Shown here in pieces: positions 46,449 through 53,936 of a stretch of DNA of 64,000 nucleotides. The notes beneath the pieces were generated by a model. The model was not told where the DNA came from, did no database searches, and saw only the letters and a list, made by a program, of their open reading frames with translations. Position numbers and translations under genes: made by a program. The first letter of the stretch is position 1. Each line of letters starts with the position of its first letter. The stretch lies in the IMG/VR virus record IMGVR_UViG_3300032893_000005, positions 90,092-154,091 of that record, one strand, 5' to 3'. Source of the DNA: a virus.

Positions 46449-49076
46449 TTACGGAGTTCCACCGTTTATTACTTGAGAAGGAGTGTACACGGAGTTCGCC
46501 GTTCCACCGTCGATGTTCACGACCGGGTTAGTCCACTGCAGAGTTCCAGAGTTATCGGCGGCTCCCAGGTACTGACCTGCGGTCGGAGCTGTAGGCGGCA
46601 TGGTCAAGGTAAAGTTGGCGGTCGGGTTCCATCCAAGTATAGCTTTGAACGCGTTTGCAAACGCGAGTGTCACTGAGCTAGACCCAGACTGAGTTCCTAT
46701 GGTGTAGTCTGCCCTGTAGTTTCCTGCTTCCGACGTAACTACCCACGTAGTCGCAGTAGTGTCTATGGTAACTGCGCCAGAAGTAGTCATCCTCCACACG
46801 GAACCTTGATAAACAGTTCCTAACCTGACCAGCGTGGTTATGAACTGGAACGCTTGCGTCGTTCCTCCCGACGGATACCAGGTAGGACGCGTCCAAGCAC
46901 CGCTTTGTACCACCCAAGGACCATTCTGCGATGCGGCAGACTGTGCAGTCAGTAAGACTATGGAAGTGCCAGCGGTAGTTGCTTGACCGTCGATGGTTGG
47001 TGTTCCAGACAGAGTTTGGTTAGTAGTCGCAACTACGCTGACGGCAGGCTTGTTTGCTAGAGAAGCCTTGGTGTCTGTGACGGCACCGACGGCTATCGTA
47101 GCTGGTACGTTCCCAGGGCCAGAAGCCGTGACATCGCCGGTGAGTCCGGTAATGGCCGAGGCAACGACGGCACTTATCTGAGCCTGTAACTTTCCAAAGG
47201 CTTGGACTATGCTGTCGGTAGCAGCGATTACTGCGTTGCTTCCGATAACGTACGTCGACATGATGAGGCCGCCGATTACGCCGAACGTAACTGCATGTAC
47301 GTGGTCAGACAGGGCGAAGGAAGCAGCAGATCCCCTGTTGTTGGAGGTTCCTACCTGAACAGGAGTAGCGCTGGGGATGTTGTGTACGTGGTCAGACTTG
47401 GCAAATGCGGCTGAAGATCCAGCAGAGTTCGACTGGTCTGGAGTCTGCGTGACCGGGGCTGCGCTGTCTACCGCGTGAGAGTGATCGCTTCTGGCAAACG
47501 TAGACGCAGAGCCTTGAGCGTTAGTCGTGTTCGGCGTAAGGTCTGCGACAGGAGCAGCAGTTGGGATGTCATGAACGTGATCTGCCCTTGCGAGGCTCGA
47601 CGAAGAGCCAGCAGAGTTCGACTGGTCTGGAGTCTGCGTGACCGGGACAGCAACGGCAATGTCGTGCTTGTGATCGGCTCTAGCAAACTTAGTCGAAGAT
47701 CCTTGGAGGTCAGTTCCGTCAGCGTTTGCCTGAATCGGAACATCTGTGGGGATGTTGTGGACGTGATCAGCCCTAGCAAGGCCCGACGAAGATCCAGCGG
47801 CGTTGGCTTGATCGGTGTTCTGCGTTACTGGAGTTGCAACTGCTATGTCATGCTTGTGATCGGCCCTAGCAAACTTAGTAGAAGATCCCTGAAGATCAGT
47901 TCCGTCAGCGTTTGCTTGTACGGGAACATCAGTAGGGATGTTATGAACATGGTCTGCTTTGGCAAAGTTCGGAGATGTTCCAGCAGCGTTGGCTTGATCG
48001 GTGCTCTGCGTTACGGGAGTGCCGCTCGCTACGTGGTGAGTGTGATCTTGGCGAGCAAACGCAGCAGCCGAGCCTTGCGTGTTGGTGCTGGTAGAGTCAA
48101 GGCCAGACGCAACTCCGGTAGGGATGTCATGGACGTGGTCAGACTTGGAGAAGGTCGTCGCACTTCCGTCGGAGTTACTGTTGTCTGGAGTCTGACTGAT
48201 TGGGGCTGCAGTAGGTATGTCGTGGACGTGGTCGGCTCGAGCGAGGCTTGCAGAAGACCCGGCAGCGTTAGACTGGTTAGGAGTCTGAGTAACCGGGGCT
48301 GCAGTCGGGATAGCGTGAACGTGGTCGGCCCGAGCTGCCTTCTCAGAAGTTCCAGCAGAAGCTGAGGCCGTAGCGCTCAAGTTCTGTATGTCAGACAGTG
48401 CTCCCCAGACCTGGTTCTTGTTCAAGATGACGCGAGCGTCTTCCAGGAACGTAACAGTGCTCAAGTTCGTCGAGAACATTGCCAAAGGAATGGCATTCGG
48501 AGGCAAAGTGGCGCCAGAAGTAACGGTCGCCGTTGTGTCGACGTAGACGAAGTTGTTGATTAAGCTGGAACCAAGGGTCAGGCTGCCAGCAGGCACGAAC
48601 GATACGACGCCGTTGAACTCTACGATCATGGCCGTGTAGTTTACGGACAGGCCAGAGCCGGGGTACGAAACAAGTCCTGAGTTAGCAGTCTGCTCAGCCG
48701 AGTGTATGTTCGCGGCAGTAGAACCGCCGACTGACGCAATGAGTAATGAACCAGTATCGCTCATAGTTGCGTCGCCGCTTATGTTGACCGGAACGTAGTT
48801 GGTTCCGTTCCACAGCAAGAACTGCGCGTCTGTGGGAGCAGTCGAGGATACAGGCTTCCCTTGGATACCCGTTACGGTCAATAGTGCATCACCGGGACCG
48901 TGAGCAACACCATCACCGTGCAAGTCTGTGATGTCGCTGACGGTACCGATCGCGTGCTCTATACCATCCGAGCCTTGAATGTAGAGGACGTTATCCGTCT
49001 TAAAGTAAAGGAGGCAGTATCCTGAAGGAGGAGAAGGAGGGGTCGAGGATACTTGTGAAAGTCTATGTAAAGCCAT
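46449..49076 (-). CDS. Tail fibre with twelve DHxH repeats
   Basis: This 875-aa protein begins with a stem-type region (L-Y-F-K-T-D-N-V-L-Y-I-Q-G-S-D-G). Twelve copies of D-H-[VTKS]-H run from residue about 250 to 595 at roughly 28-33-residue spacing, with common unit text A-R-A-D-H-V-H-x-I-P-T and T-Q-T-P-D-Q-S-N-A-A-G-S-S. His residues at each step would face inward in a trimer, as in iron-binding HxH needles of T4-type fibres. The C-terminal 260 residues include A-T-T-N-Q-T-L-S-G-T-P-T-I-D-G and Q-N-G-P-W-V-V-Q-S, a widespread fibre domain. Its role is probably a long, stiff side fibre. Confidence 0.85.
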   Translation of the reverse strand: MALHRLSQVSSTPPSPPSGYCLLYFKTDNVLYIQGSDGIEHAIGTVSDITDLHGDGVAHGPGDALLTVTGIQGKPVSSTAPTDAQFLLWNGTNYVPVNISGDATMSDTGSLLIASVGGSTAANIHSAEQTANSGLVSYPGSGLSVNYTAMIVEFNGVVSFVPAGSLTLGSSLINNFVYVDTTATVTSGATLPPNAIPLAMFSTNLSTVTFLEDARVILNKNQVWGALSDIQNLSATASASAGTSEKAARADHVHAIPTAAPVTQTPNQSNAAGSSASLARADHVHDIPTAAPISQTPDNSNSDGSATTFSKSDHVHDIPTGVASGLDSTSTNTQGSAAAFARQDHTHHVASGTPVTQSTDQANAAGTSPNFAKADHVHNIPTDVPVQANADGTDLQGSSTKFARADHKHDIAVATPVTQNTDQANAAGSSSGLARADHVHNIPTDVPIQANADGTDLQGSSTKFARADHKHDIAVAVPVTQTPDQSNSAGSSSSLARADHVHDIPTAAPVADLTPNTTNAQGSASTFARSDHSHAVDSAAPVTQTPDQSNSAGSSAAFAKSDHVHNIPSATPVQVGTSNNRGSAASFALSDHVHAVTFGVIGGLIMSTYVIGSNAVIAATDSIVQAFGKLQAQISAVVASAITGLTGDVTASGPGNVPATIAVGAVTDTKASLANKPAVSVVATTNQTLSGTPTIDGQATTAGTSIVLLTAQSAASQNGPWVVQSGAWTRPTWYPSGGTTQAFQFITTLVRLGTVYQGSVWRMTTSGAVTIDTTATTWVVTSEAGNYRADYTIGTQSGSSSVTLAFANAFKAILGWNPTANFTLTMPPTAPTAGQYLGAADNSGTLQWTNPVVNIDGGTANSVYTPSQVINGGTP
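47289..48326 (-). repeat. Coding region of twelve DHxH repeats
   Basis: Twelve D-H-x-H units are encoded here, each about 85-100 nt apart. Some adjacent units are close at the DNA level; for example, units 6 and 8 encode the same residues, including D-L-Q-G-S-S-T-K-F-A-R-A-D-H-K-H. This is the pattern of unequal crossing-over and could shorten or lengthen the fibre. Confidence 0.8.
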
Positions 49077-49079
49077 AAT

Positions 49080-49400
49080 TTATATGATGACTAACTCACC
49101 ATCTCCATCAATGATAACTGTTCCACCAGCGTCGAGGTCCATGTACGAAGCTAAGGTCATGGTCTCGCCAGCACCTATCTCAACCGTGTCAGTGACGTGA
49201 TTCTTTGTTACGAAGCCCTGTGCTTCGATCGCGCCGCCGTCTTGAACCGTCGTGTTCGGACTGTTCTGTATCGTATCGCCGCCGGTTCCAACCCAGCGAG
49301 CGATAGCCTTGTCGGTCGTCGGTGCCACGCCGCTCACGTTGCCTGTGGGCTGAACGTAGTAGTCGAGGGTTCCTGTAAATGGGCTGAACTTGTACGGCAT
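49080..49400 (-). CDS. Small fibre-associated structural protein
   Basis: This 106-aa protein starts P-Y-K-F-S-P-F-T-G-T-L-D-Y-Y, the short motif seen in many phage fibre/collar proteins where it precedes a trimer tip. A beta-turn-rich half follows with G-A-G-E-T-M-T-L and D-G-D-G-E-L-V-I-I at the C-terminus. It lies 3 nt downstream of the TAATG junction with the 210-aa gene and 3 nt from the DHxH fibre. It is likely a virion component of the second fibre set. Confidence 0.7.
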   Translation of the reverse strand: MPYKFSPFTGTLDYYVQPTGNVSGVAPTTDKAIARWVGTGGDTIQNSPNTTVQDGGAIEAQGFVTKNHVTDTVEIGAGETMTLASYMDLDAGGTVIIDGDGELVII

Positions 49401-50032
49401 TAGTTGTCTATCCTGAAAGCGTTGGTGATCAAGTTCTTGCTCGCGTCACTGTAATTTACGGTTACAAGCTGTACGTTGGTACCAGAGACCCCACCGACCT
49501 TCGACTGATACTGTTCCTGGGTTGAGGTAGGATAGGTGACCACGACTGCGTCGTACGGCTTCGAGAATAAGGAAACGCTGTTGACCTCGACGTTGACTTC
49601 AGAGTCCGTACTAAGACGCACTTTGCCATCGTCTCCAACGGTGGAGTCGATGTAGCGTCCGTACTTGTCGACCTGGGCTTGCCTGAGTCCGACTATCGGC
49701 TCGCGGGCGTAGACAGCGTTCTGGATGTCGTCTGGCTTGATGACGGGTATGTTCTGACGCGGTGCAGTAAGATCCGCGCTGTCAGCTACCGTGAACGCCG
49801 TCAAGTCTGAGAACTGGTTGAGGTCAGTGCTGGGAAGACCGAGCTGGACTTGCGTGGGTGAAAGGACAGCTTTGACTTGGAACGTGGTCTTAGGCTGGGT
49901 ATTCGATGCCAGGGAGACTGCCATCTTAGTGTAGAGTCCGAAGGTATCGGCAACTGAGATGATCCCGTTGAGAGTGCCGTCTGCTGTGAGTGGAGTAGTG
50001 GAATACGCATCCCACCTGCGCTCTGTGGACAT
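49400..50032 (-). CDS. Virion structural protein, first gene of second fibre unit
   Basis: This 210-aa, beta-rich protein contains T-D-S-E-V-N-V-E-V-N-S-V-S-L and D-A-V-V-V-T-Y-P-T. It begins the second fibre unit, just downstream of motif copy 7 (start 50101, 69 nt upstream). It ends in a TAATG overlap with the next gene. It has the character of a fibre-attachment or baseplate-rim protein; no family is recognised. Confidence 0.7.
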   Translation of the reverse strand: MSTERRWDAYSTTPLTADGTLNGIISVADTFGLYTKMAVSLASNTQPKTTFQVKAVLSPTQVQLGLPSTDLNQFSDLTAFTVADSADLTAPRQNIPVIKPDDIQNAVYAREPIVGLRQAQVDKYGRYIDSTVGDDGKVRLSTDSEVNVEVNSVSLFSKPYDAVVVTYPTSTQEQYQSKVGGVSGTNVQLVTVNYSDASKNLITNAFRIDN

Positions 50033-50100
50033 CTTCAGTTATCCTTGCCGTACCGACCCCAGCCATCTGGAGCCATCCCAACCGTATGAGACTCTTTCTA

Positions 50101-50120
50101 TATTAAGAACTATACGTAAC
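50101..50120 (-). promoter_or_regulatory. Late-promoter-like motif, copy 7 (diverged)
   Basis: On the minus strand this reads GTTACGTATAGTTCTTAATA: AGATCT is changed to AGTTCT, and all other fixed positions are kept. It ends 69 nt before the first gene of the second fibre unit (50032). It lies in the 185-nt divergent gap at 50033-50217, which also holds a plus-strand sigma70-like promoter. Confidence 0.5.
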
Positions 50121-50162
50121 TCTATGTTTTCATTGACTTTATTCTTCTGATTACCTCCTGAC

Positions 50163-50191
50163 TTGACATGGGGCACCAAGGATGAGACGAT
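50163..50191 (+). promoter_or_regulatory. Sigma70-like promoter of the right plus-strand operon
   Basis: A perfect TTGACA lies at 50163-50168, with GACGAT at 50186-50191 after a 17-nt spacer. The -10 is imperfect, but xACGAT recurs in the promoter at 54110. The GTG of the first gene is 27 nt downstream, preceded by AGGAGGG. This fits host-RNA-polymerase-driven (early) expression. Confidence 0.5.
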
Positions 50192-50217
50192 CTTTGTAAG
50201 TCTGACAAGGAGGGAAC

Positions 50218-50466
50218 GTGTCAGAAGTAGACGTTGCTCAGATTCGAGAAGACCTTCGGTGGAACCGGCTCGTGCTGGAGAATACCCGCCGATCAGTATC
50301 GATGGGGATCTCGGGCATGCAGGACCAGGCCAAGAGGATCGAAGCTACCGTGCTGGCCCTGGAGATCAAGCTGAAAGAGGCAGTTGATGCGAGCGGGAAA
50401 GCGAAGGGGAAACGTCATACACCTCGAAGGAAGGCTCGTAGACAGGGTAAGAAGGCGAAGCGTTGA
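50218..50466 (+). CDS. Small coiled-coil protein with basic tail
   Basis: This 82-aa protein starts with GTG at 50218 with AGGAGGG 5 nt upstream. Residues 1-55 form a likely coiled coil (R-E-D-L-R-W-N-R-L, then K-R-I-E-A-T-V-L-A-L-E-I-K-L-K-E). The last 25 residues are almost all Lys/Arg, as expected for DNA or RNA contact. Its 3' part is overlapped by a second reading frame encoding a membrane peptide (50387-50536). It is the first gene of the accessory operon. Confidence 0.7.
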   Translation: MSEVDVAQIREDLRWNRLVLENTRRSVSMGISGMQDQAKRIEATVLALEIKLKEAVDASGKAKGKRHTPRRKARRQGKKAKR

Positions 50467-50536
50467 CGTACTACTGCTAGTCGCGATACTATCGTTCCTA
50501 GCAGGCATGGCGACATGCGCGATGTGGAAAGGCTAA
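50387..50536 (+). CDS. Overlapping small membrane protein
   Basis: This 49-aa frame has an ATG at 50387, with AGAGG 6 nt upstream. It encodes a basic N-terminus (R-A-G-K-R-R-G-N, then R-V-R-R-R) and a hydrophobic stretch D-V-L-L-L-V-A-I-L-S-F-L-A-G-M. Eighty bases are shared, in a different frame, with the 3' end of the 82-aa gene. The TAA ends one base before the GTG of the next gene, matching the operon's packing. The positive-inside pattern supports N-in topology. Confidence 0.5.
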   Translation: MRAGKRRGNVIHLEGRLVDRVRRRSVDVLLLVAILSFLAGMATCAMWKG

Positions 50537-50537
50537 A

Positions 50538-51269
50538 GTGAGTAAGACCGAAGAACCCCAGACCCCAGTACTCGTACCCGAACACACCGAGTTCGAGACG
50601 AAGTACCGCGTTGATGCCGCGACTCTGACCGAGTTCAAGCGCATCATGGATGGGCTGCCTAACCTCAAGAAGTTCATCTACGTCGAGGGACCTGATCACT
50701 ACTACACGAACGAGCACATCACCAAGGCGTTCCAAGCGTTCGCCGACGGACTACCTGCTGCCCACCGCGACAAGCTCCATGCCCTGATCAACTCCACGAT
50801 CGGCGAGTTCCCACCGTTCATGCGCTTCCGTCGCCCGTCGCACGGCCTGGACGAGAACCGTCAGGAGCTGACGACCAAGTACCGCCAGGACGGGTCCAAG
50901 AACAACATCCAGCGCGAGGAGAAGAACCTTCGAGTCGACAAGACCGAGGAGAAGACCATCAAGGCCTTCGTTGCAGACGTTGGCTATAAGCCGAACTTCT
51001 CAGTGTGGAAGACTTGCCACATCTACAACCTCGACGACGCTACCCTCGTGTTCTACTCGGTGTACGATACCACCGACGGGCAGCAATCCCCTAAGGTAGA
51101 TAACTTCTTCGAGATCGAGGTCGACGAGGAGACGGTGTCCAAGATGACCGAGGCTGAAGCTTGGGGCATCATCACGAAGTACGAGAGCATCTTCGCTCAC
51201 CTTGGCATCACGGCTCAGAAGCGGCTTCGTAAGTCCATGTTCGACATGTACAAGCGTGAAGTGAAGTAG
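50538..51269 (+). CDS. CYTH-fold (triphosphate-tunnel metalloenzyme-like) protein
   Basis: This 243-aa protein has the E-x-E-x-K signature of CYTH proteins near its N-terminus: E18-F-E20-T-K22-Y-R. Later strands carry charged residues in alternation, as the tunnel requires: R-F-R-R, E-L-T-T-K-Y-R, Q-R-E-E-K-N-L-R-V and F-F-E-I-E-V-D-E-E. CYTH members act on nucleoside or inorganic triphosphates, thiamine triphosphate or cAMP (adenylate cyclase class IV). A phage homologue in an operon with MazG and a kinase suggests nucleotide or signal-molecule turnover. Fold confidence is moderate, and the substrate is unknown. Confidence 0.65.
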   Translation: MSKTEEPQTPVLVPEHTEFETKYRVDAATLTEFKRIMDGLPNLKKFIYVEGPDHYYTNEHITKAFQAFADGLPAAHRDKLHALINSTIGEFPPFMRFRRPSHGLDENRQELTTKYRQDGSKNNIQREEKNLRVDKTEEKTIKAFVADVGYKPNFSVWKTCHIYNLDDATLVFYSVYDTTDGQQSPKVDNFFEIEVDEETVSKMTEAEAWGIITKYESIFAHLGITAQKRLRKSMFDMYKREVK

Positions 51270-51500
51270 ATGAGGAACATCAACGAGTGGAAGACTTTCA
51301 TAAAGAGTAAGTTCTGGTTCTGGGGATTCGAAGATCGGTATCCGAGCGGTATCGCCGGAGTACCGACTGGCATGATCCCAGTAGAGACTGACGAAGAGAC
51401 GGGGTTACCTTCGAGCATGGAAGATAACCACCACAGAGAGATCTCCAAGCATTACGGACAAATCAACCGACGTATCTTCACTCCGAGAGGATTGCCATGA
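51270..51500 (+). CDS. Small hypothetical protein
   Basis: This 76-aa protein starts at the base after the CYTH gene's TAG. It is Trp/Phe-rich at the N-terminus (W-F-W-G-F-E) with a Gly/Pro middle and a His/Arg-rich C-terminal part. It overlaps the next gene as ATGA. It is not recognised. Confidence 0.7.
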   Translation: MRNINEWKTFIKSKFWFWGFEDRYPSGIAGVPTGMIPVETDEETGLPSSMEDNHHREISKHYGQINRRIFTPRGLP

Positions 51501-51667
51501 GTAAGGGTCACATCAACAACTATGCCGCTGGGATCAACCGGTACAACTCGCGACGCAACAAGAAGCTGTCAAACACTCACGACACCGGAGAGCGCAGTAA
51601 GGATACCTGCAAGCCTTCTGAGACAGGCTTTGCCATATCTGAGAAGAAGCATAAGGTGGAGGGCTGA
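51497..51667 (+). CDS. Small basic hypothetical protein
   Basis: This 56-aa frame starts in an ATGA overlap (51497) and ends in a TGATG junction (51665-51669), so translation would pass directly between its neighbours. The product is basic and Asn/Ser/Lys-rich (R-Y-N-S-R-R-N-K-K-L). The continuous packing supports a real gene. Confidence 0.65.
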   Translation: MSKGHINNYAAGINRYNSRRNKKLSNTHDTGERSKDTCKPSETGFAISEKKHKVEG

Positions 51668-51936
51668 TGTTCCTCTTCACACGCAGTCAGGGAATGCTGA
51701 CCCGCGCCGAACTCGAGAAGATGCCTGAGATCCCAGGGAAGAACCTGCGCATGTACCTTACACTTCCAGCGGGTCTCATCGTCGTTGCTGAGAAGGAGTT
51801 CAGCAGTGCCACGGCCTGGAACCCTCAGACCGGCGAAGTGAACGAGTATTCCTACTATGAGACGGTCTGCTACGACGTAAGTACGTCTCCCAGCTACAAC
51901 GGACACTATAAAGTTTCGCGTACTTACACAGTTTGA
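51667..51936 (+). CDS. Small hypothetical protein
   Basis: This 89-aa protein has a helical N-terminus (M-L-T-R-A-E-L-E-K-M) followed by a strand-rich half with M-Y-L-T-L-P-A-G-L-I-V-V-A-E. It resembles no family I know. It ends just before the promoter at 51947, which separates it from the next gene. Confidence 0.7.
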   Translation: MFLFTRSQGMLTRAELEKMPEIPGKNLRMYLTLPAGLIVVAEKEFSSATAWNPQTGEVNEYSYYETVCYDVSTSPSYNGHYKVSRTYTV

Positions 51937-51946
51937 GACAGGGGTA

Positions 51947-51975
51947 TTGACTTTCTTGCTGCACCGCGATAATCT
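51947..51975 (+). promoter_or_regulatory. Sigma70-like promoter of the DUF932 gene
   Basis: TTGACT lies at 51947-51952. The best -10 choices are TAATCT at 51970-51975 (17-nt spacer) or GATAAT at 51968-51973 (15-nt spacer). The gene start follows 39 nt later with AGGAGGG upstream. Confidence 0.6.
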
Positions 51976-52013
51976 GATTATGTCTTAAACACAAACTCAC
52001 TTAGGAGGGTAAG

Positions 52014-52979
52014 ATGAGTGCAGATGTAGAAAACATGTTCAGCGTCAAGGAAGTTCCTTGGCACAAGCTCGGAAGCGTCATACAGAATGCTCCGTCGATC
52101 GAAGAGGGCATCAAGCTCGCTGGCCTTAACTGGAAAGTCGCAATGGAGACCACGCACCGTCCTGACGGTACACTCCGCGCTTCCAAGAGCGTGATCCGCC
52201 TCTCGGACAACAAGGTCTTGGGCGAAGTTGGTCCCAAGTATCATCCGCTTCAAAACGAGAAGGCCTTCGCCTTCTTCGAACCCTTCATCAAGTCTGGCGA
52301 AGTCTCCCTTGAGACCGCTGGCTCACTCGATGGTGGTCGCAAGATCTGGGTCCTTGCCCAGCTCAACCGCAAGCCCCTGGACATCGGCGGCGGTGACGAA
52401 GTTCGCAAGATGCTCCTCCTCACAAACCGTCACGACGGCGTCGCCAGCGCGATGGTCGGCTTCACTCCGATCCGCGTCGTGTGCGCTAACACCTTGGCCG
52501 CTGCGATCAGCGCCACTGACTCAGCTCTCCTCCGCGTTCGCCACACCGCTGGCATCGAGACCGGCTTGGACAAGATCCAGGAGATGGTCAACACTGCCAA
52601 CCAGCAGTTCGAGGCCACTGGCGAGATGTACAAGGCGATGGCTCGCTACGGCGTGTCGACCGCTGACGTCAAGAAGTACGTCAAGCTGGTGTTCTACCCG
52701 AACATCTCTGACACCGAGATAACCGAGCGTCAGCAGACTCGCTTGACCATGCTGACCGAGAACATCACCAAGCTGTTCGAGACAGGCTTCGGCGCTGACT
52801 TGAAGAGCGCGAACGGCACCATGTGGGGCTTGTACAACGGCATGACGCAGTATCTCAGCCACGAAGCCAAGGACGACAGCGACAAGCGCTTCGACAGCCT
52901 GTGGTTTGGCACCAACAAGAACGTGAACGCTCACGCAATGTCGGTAGCGGTCAAGATGGCCGCTGGAGGTGCAGTATGA
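52014..52979 (+). CDS. DUF932 / TIGR03299-type phage protein
   Basis: This 321-aa protein matches the phage/plasmid-like DUF932 (TIGR03299) pattern, with W-H-K-L-G near residue 18, V-G-x-K-Y-x-P-L-Q-N-E (about 75-85), G-G-R-K-I-W-V-L-A-Q-L, T-P-I-R-V-V-C-A-N-T-L (about 150-160), and a C-terminal region near W-G-L-Y-N-G-M-T-Q-Y. Members are widespread in phages, plasmids and integrative elements; their biochemical role is not established to my knowledge. It has its own sigma70-like promoter and a strong AGGAGGG, so it is likely abundant early. The next gene begins in an ATGA overlap. Confidence 0.85.
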   Translation: MSADVENMFSVKEVPWHKLGSVIQNAPSIEEGIKLAGLNWKVAMETTHRPDGTLRASKSVIRLSDNKVLGEVGPKYHPLQNEKAFAFFEPFIKSGEVSLETAGSLDGGRKIWVLAQLNRKPLDIGGGDEVRKMLLLTNRHDGVASAMVGFTPIRVVCANTLAAAISATDSALLRVRHTAGIETGLDKIQEMVNTANQQFEATGEMYKAMARYGVSTADVKKYVKLVFYPNISDTEITERQQTRLTMLTENITKLFETGFGADLKSANGTMWGLYNGMTQYLSHEAKDDSDKRFDSLWFGTNKNVNAHAMSVAVKMAAGGAV

Positions 52980-53269
52980 AAACCAATAAGATCAAAGGGA
53001 ACCTGATCGTCAACCATAAGCTCATCCAAGTAATCGAAGACCCGGCGGTAGGATATCGGGTCCTGATCACCATGCAGAAAGGTGGTCAGGTCGAGACGAA
53101 CCCGTACCCTGGAAATCAGGCTGGCTTAGTAGCCGCCATGCAGATGGCGACCGAGGTGATGGCTGGCAAAGTATGGCTGTCGCACGTAGCGACGGACGCA
53201 CCGGGATGGACTGCTCCAACCTCGCACATGCTGGAAAGTGCAAAGCCGGACTTGACGCGACAAGGATAG
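52976..53269 (+). CDS. Hypothetical protein coupled to the DUF932 gene
   Basis: This 97-aa protein starts in an ATGA overlap with the DUF932 gene, so it is co-expressed. It has a K-x-K-G-N-L-I-V start, G-Y-R-V-L-I-T-M strands and a helix. A longer in-frame start inside the DUF932 gene is rejected, as it would overlap by over 150 nt. The function is unknown; proteins encoded beside DUF932 genes deserve comparison. Confidence 0.7.
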   Translation: MKTNKIKGNLIVNHKLIQVIEDPAVGYRVLITMQKGGQVETNPYPGNQAGLVAAMQMATEVMAGKVWLSHVATDAPGWTAPTSHMLESAKPDLTRQG

Positions 53270-53281
53270 TCGCTGCATAAT
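53252..53281 (+). promoter_or_regulatory. Sigma70-like promoter
   Basis: TTGACG lies at 53252-53257 and CATAAT at 53276-53281, with an 18-nt spacer. It overlaps the end of the 97-aa gene and precedes a GC-rich leader of about 85 nt (53280-53364) before the next start. The leader contains repeated GGTCTCGGGCGCC/GGCGCTCGG-like halves that could pair. It would drive the PhaR/MazG/kinase segment. Confidence 0.5.
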
Positions 53282-53364
53282 GAGACTGAACACCCGGTCT
53301 CGGGCGCCTGACCTCCCCCACCCTCGGCGCTCGGGATCGGGTAACTTTATCAAAGGAGAATACA

Positions 53365-53739
53365 GTGGCACGGATCGTAGGCGAACGAGTTGACCTGGAA
53401 GAAACCGAGAAGAACCTCAACGACGAGTTCGGTCACATCTGGCGAACTTACGGTGAAGAGGCTGAAGTAAACAAGCAGAAGGTACTGCTGGTCCGTAACC
53501 AAGTCGCGTTCGAGGCCATGGTTCGATTCGAGGATAAGGACAACTTCGCAGTCGACCTCGACAAGCTGATCGCTGCTTACAAAGCTCGCATCTACGCTGG
53601 AGCGCCCAAGGCCGAAGAGCCTGTCCGTCCACCGCAGCAGCCCGAAAAGAAGAACTCAAAGCCTGCTCGTCGCGCTGCCGCTGCCGTAGCCCCGGCTCCT
53701 GCTCCCGATGCGCAGCCGACACCGGAGAACAAGGCGTGA
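53365..53739 (+). CDS. Small protein with Pro/Ala-rich tail
   Basis: This 124-aa protein starts with GTG (AAAGGAG upstream). It has a helical domain (residues 1-80, with V-R-N-Q-V-A-F-E-A-M-V-R-F) and a Pro/Ala/Lys tail (A-P-A-P-A-P-D-A) that is probably disordered. It is not recognised; the tail suggests a hub or scaffold partner. It ends in a GTGA overlap. Confidence 0.7.
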   Translation: MARIVGERVDLEETEKNLNDEFGHIWRTYGEEAEVNKQKVLLVRNQVAFEAMVRFEDKDNFAVDLDKLIAAYKARIYAGAPKAEEPVRPPQQPEKKNSKPARRAAAAVAPAPAPDAQPTPENKA

Positions 53740-53936
53740 CCGACGCAGCACTCGCCAACCTCGAGTATAAAGAGCGCGTCAAGAAAGCCGTCGCTGGCAT
53801 GAGGGAGATCACCGTCAAGAATCCTGACGATCGCTTCCGTAAGATCACCGAACTGTTCTTGGTTCCGGCGTACAAGGACAACAAGGTCTTCTACGTCGAC
53901 CTATTCAACGCTGCGTTTGACCTGGTGTATGGCTAA
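53736..53936 (+). CDS. Small hypothetical protein
   Basis: This 66-aa protein starts with GTG in a GTGA overlap. It is helical (Y-K-E-R-V-K-K-A-V-A) followed by strands (V-F-Y-V-D-L-F). Its stop overlaps the start of the next membrane protein by 8 nt. The family is not known. Confidence 0.7.
   Translation: MTDAALANLEYKERVKKAVAGMREITVKNPDDRFRKITELFLVPAYKDNKVFYVDLFNAAFDLVYG

Noticed and set aside
47475-48365. 296-aa plus-strand open frame over the DHxH fibre
   Set aside because: It is an antisense shadow of a repeat-rich gene; the product is an Arg/Ser/Val low-complexity string without domains.
53288-53364. GC-rich leader as a riboswitch
   Set aside because: It has pairable GC halves but no recognisable riboswitch core; it is only noted as a structured leader.
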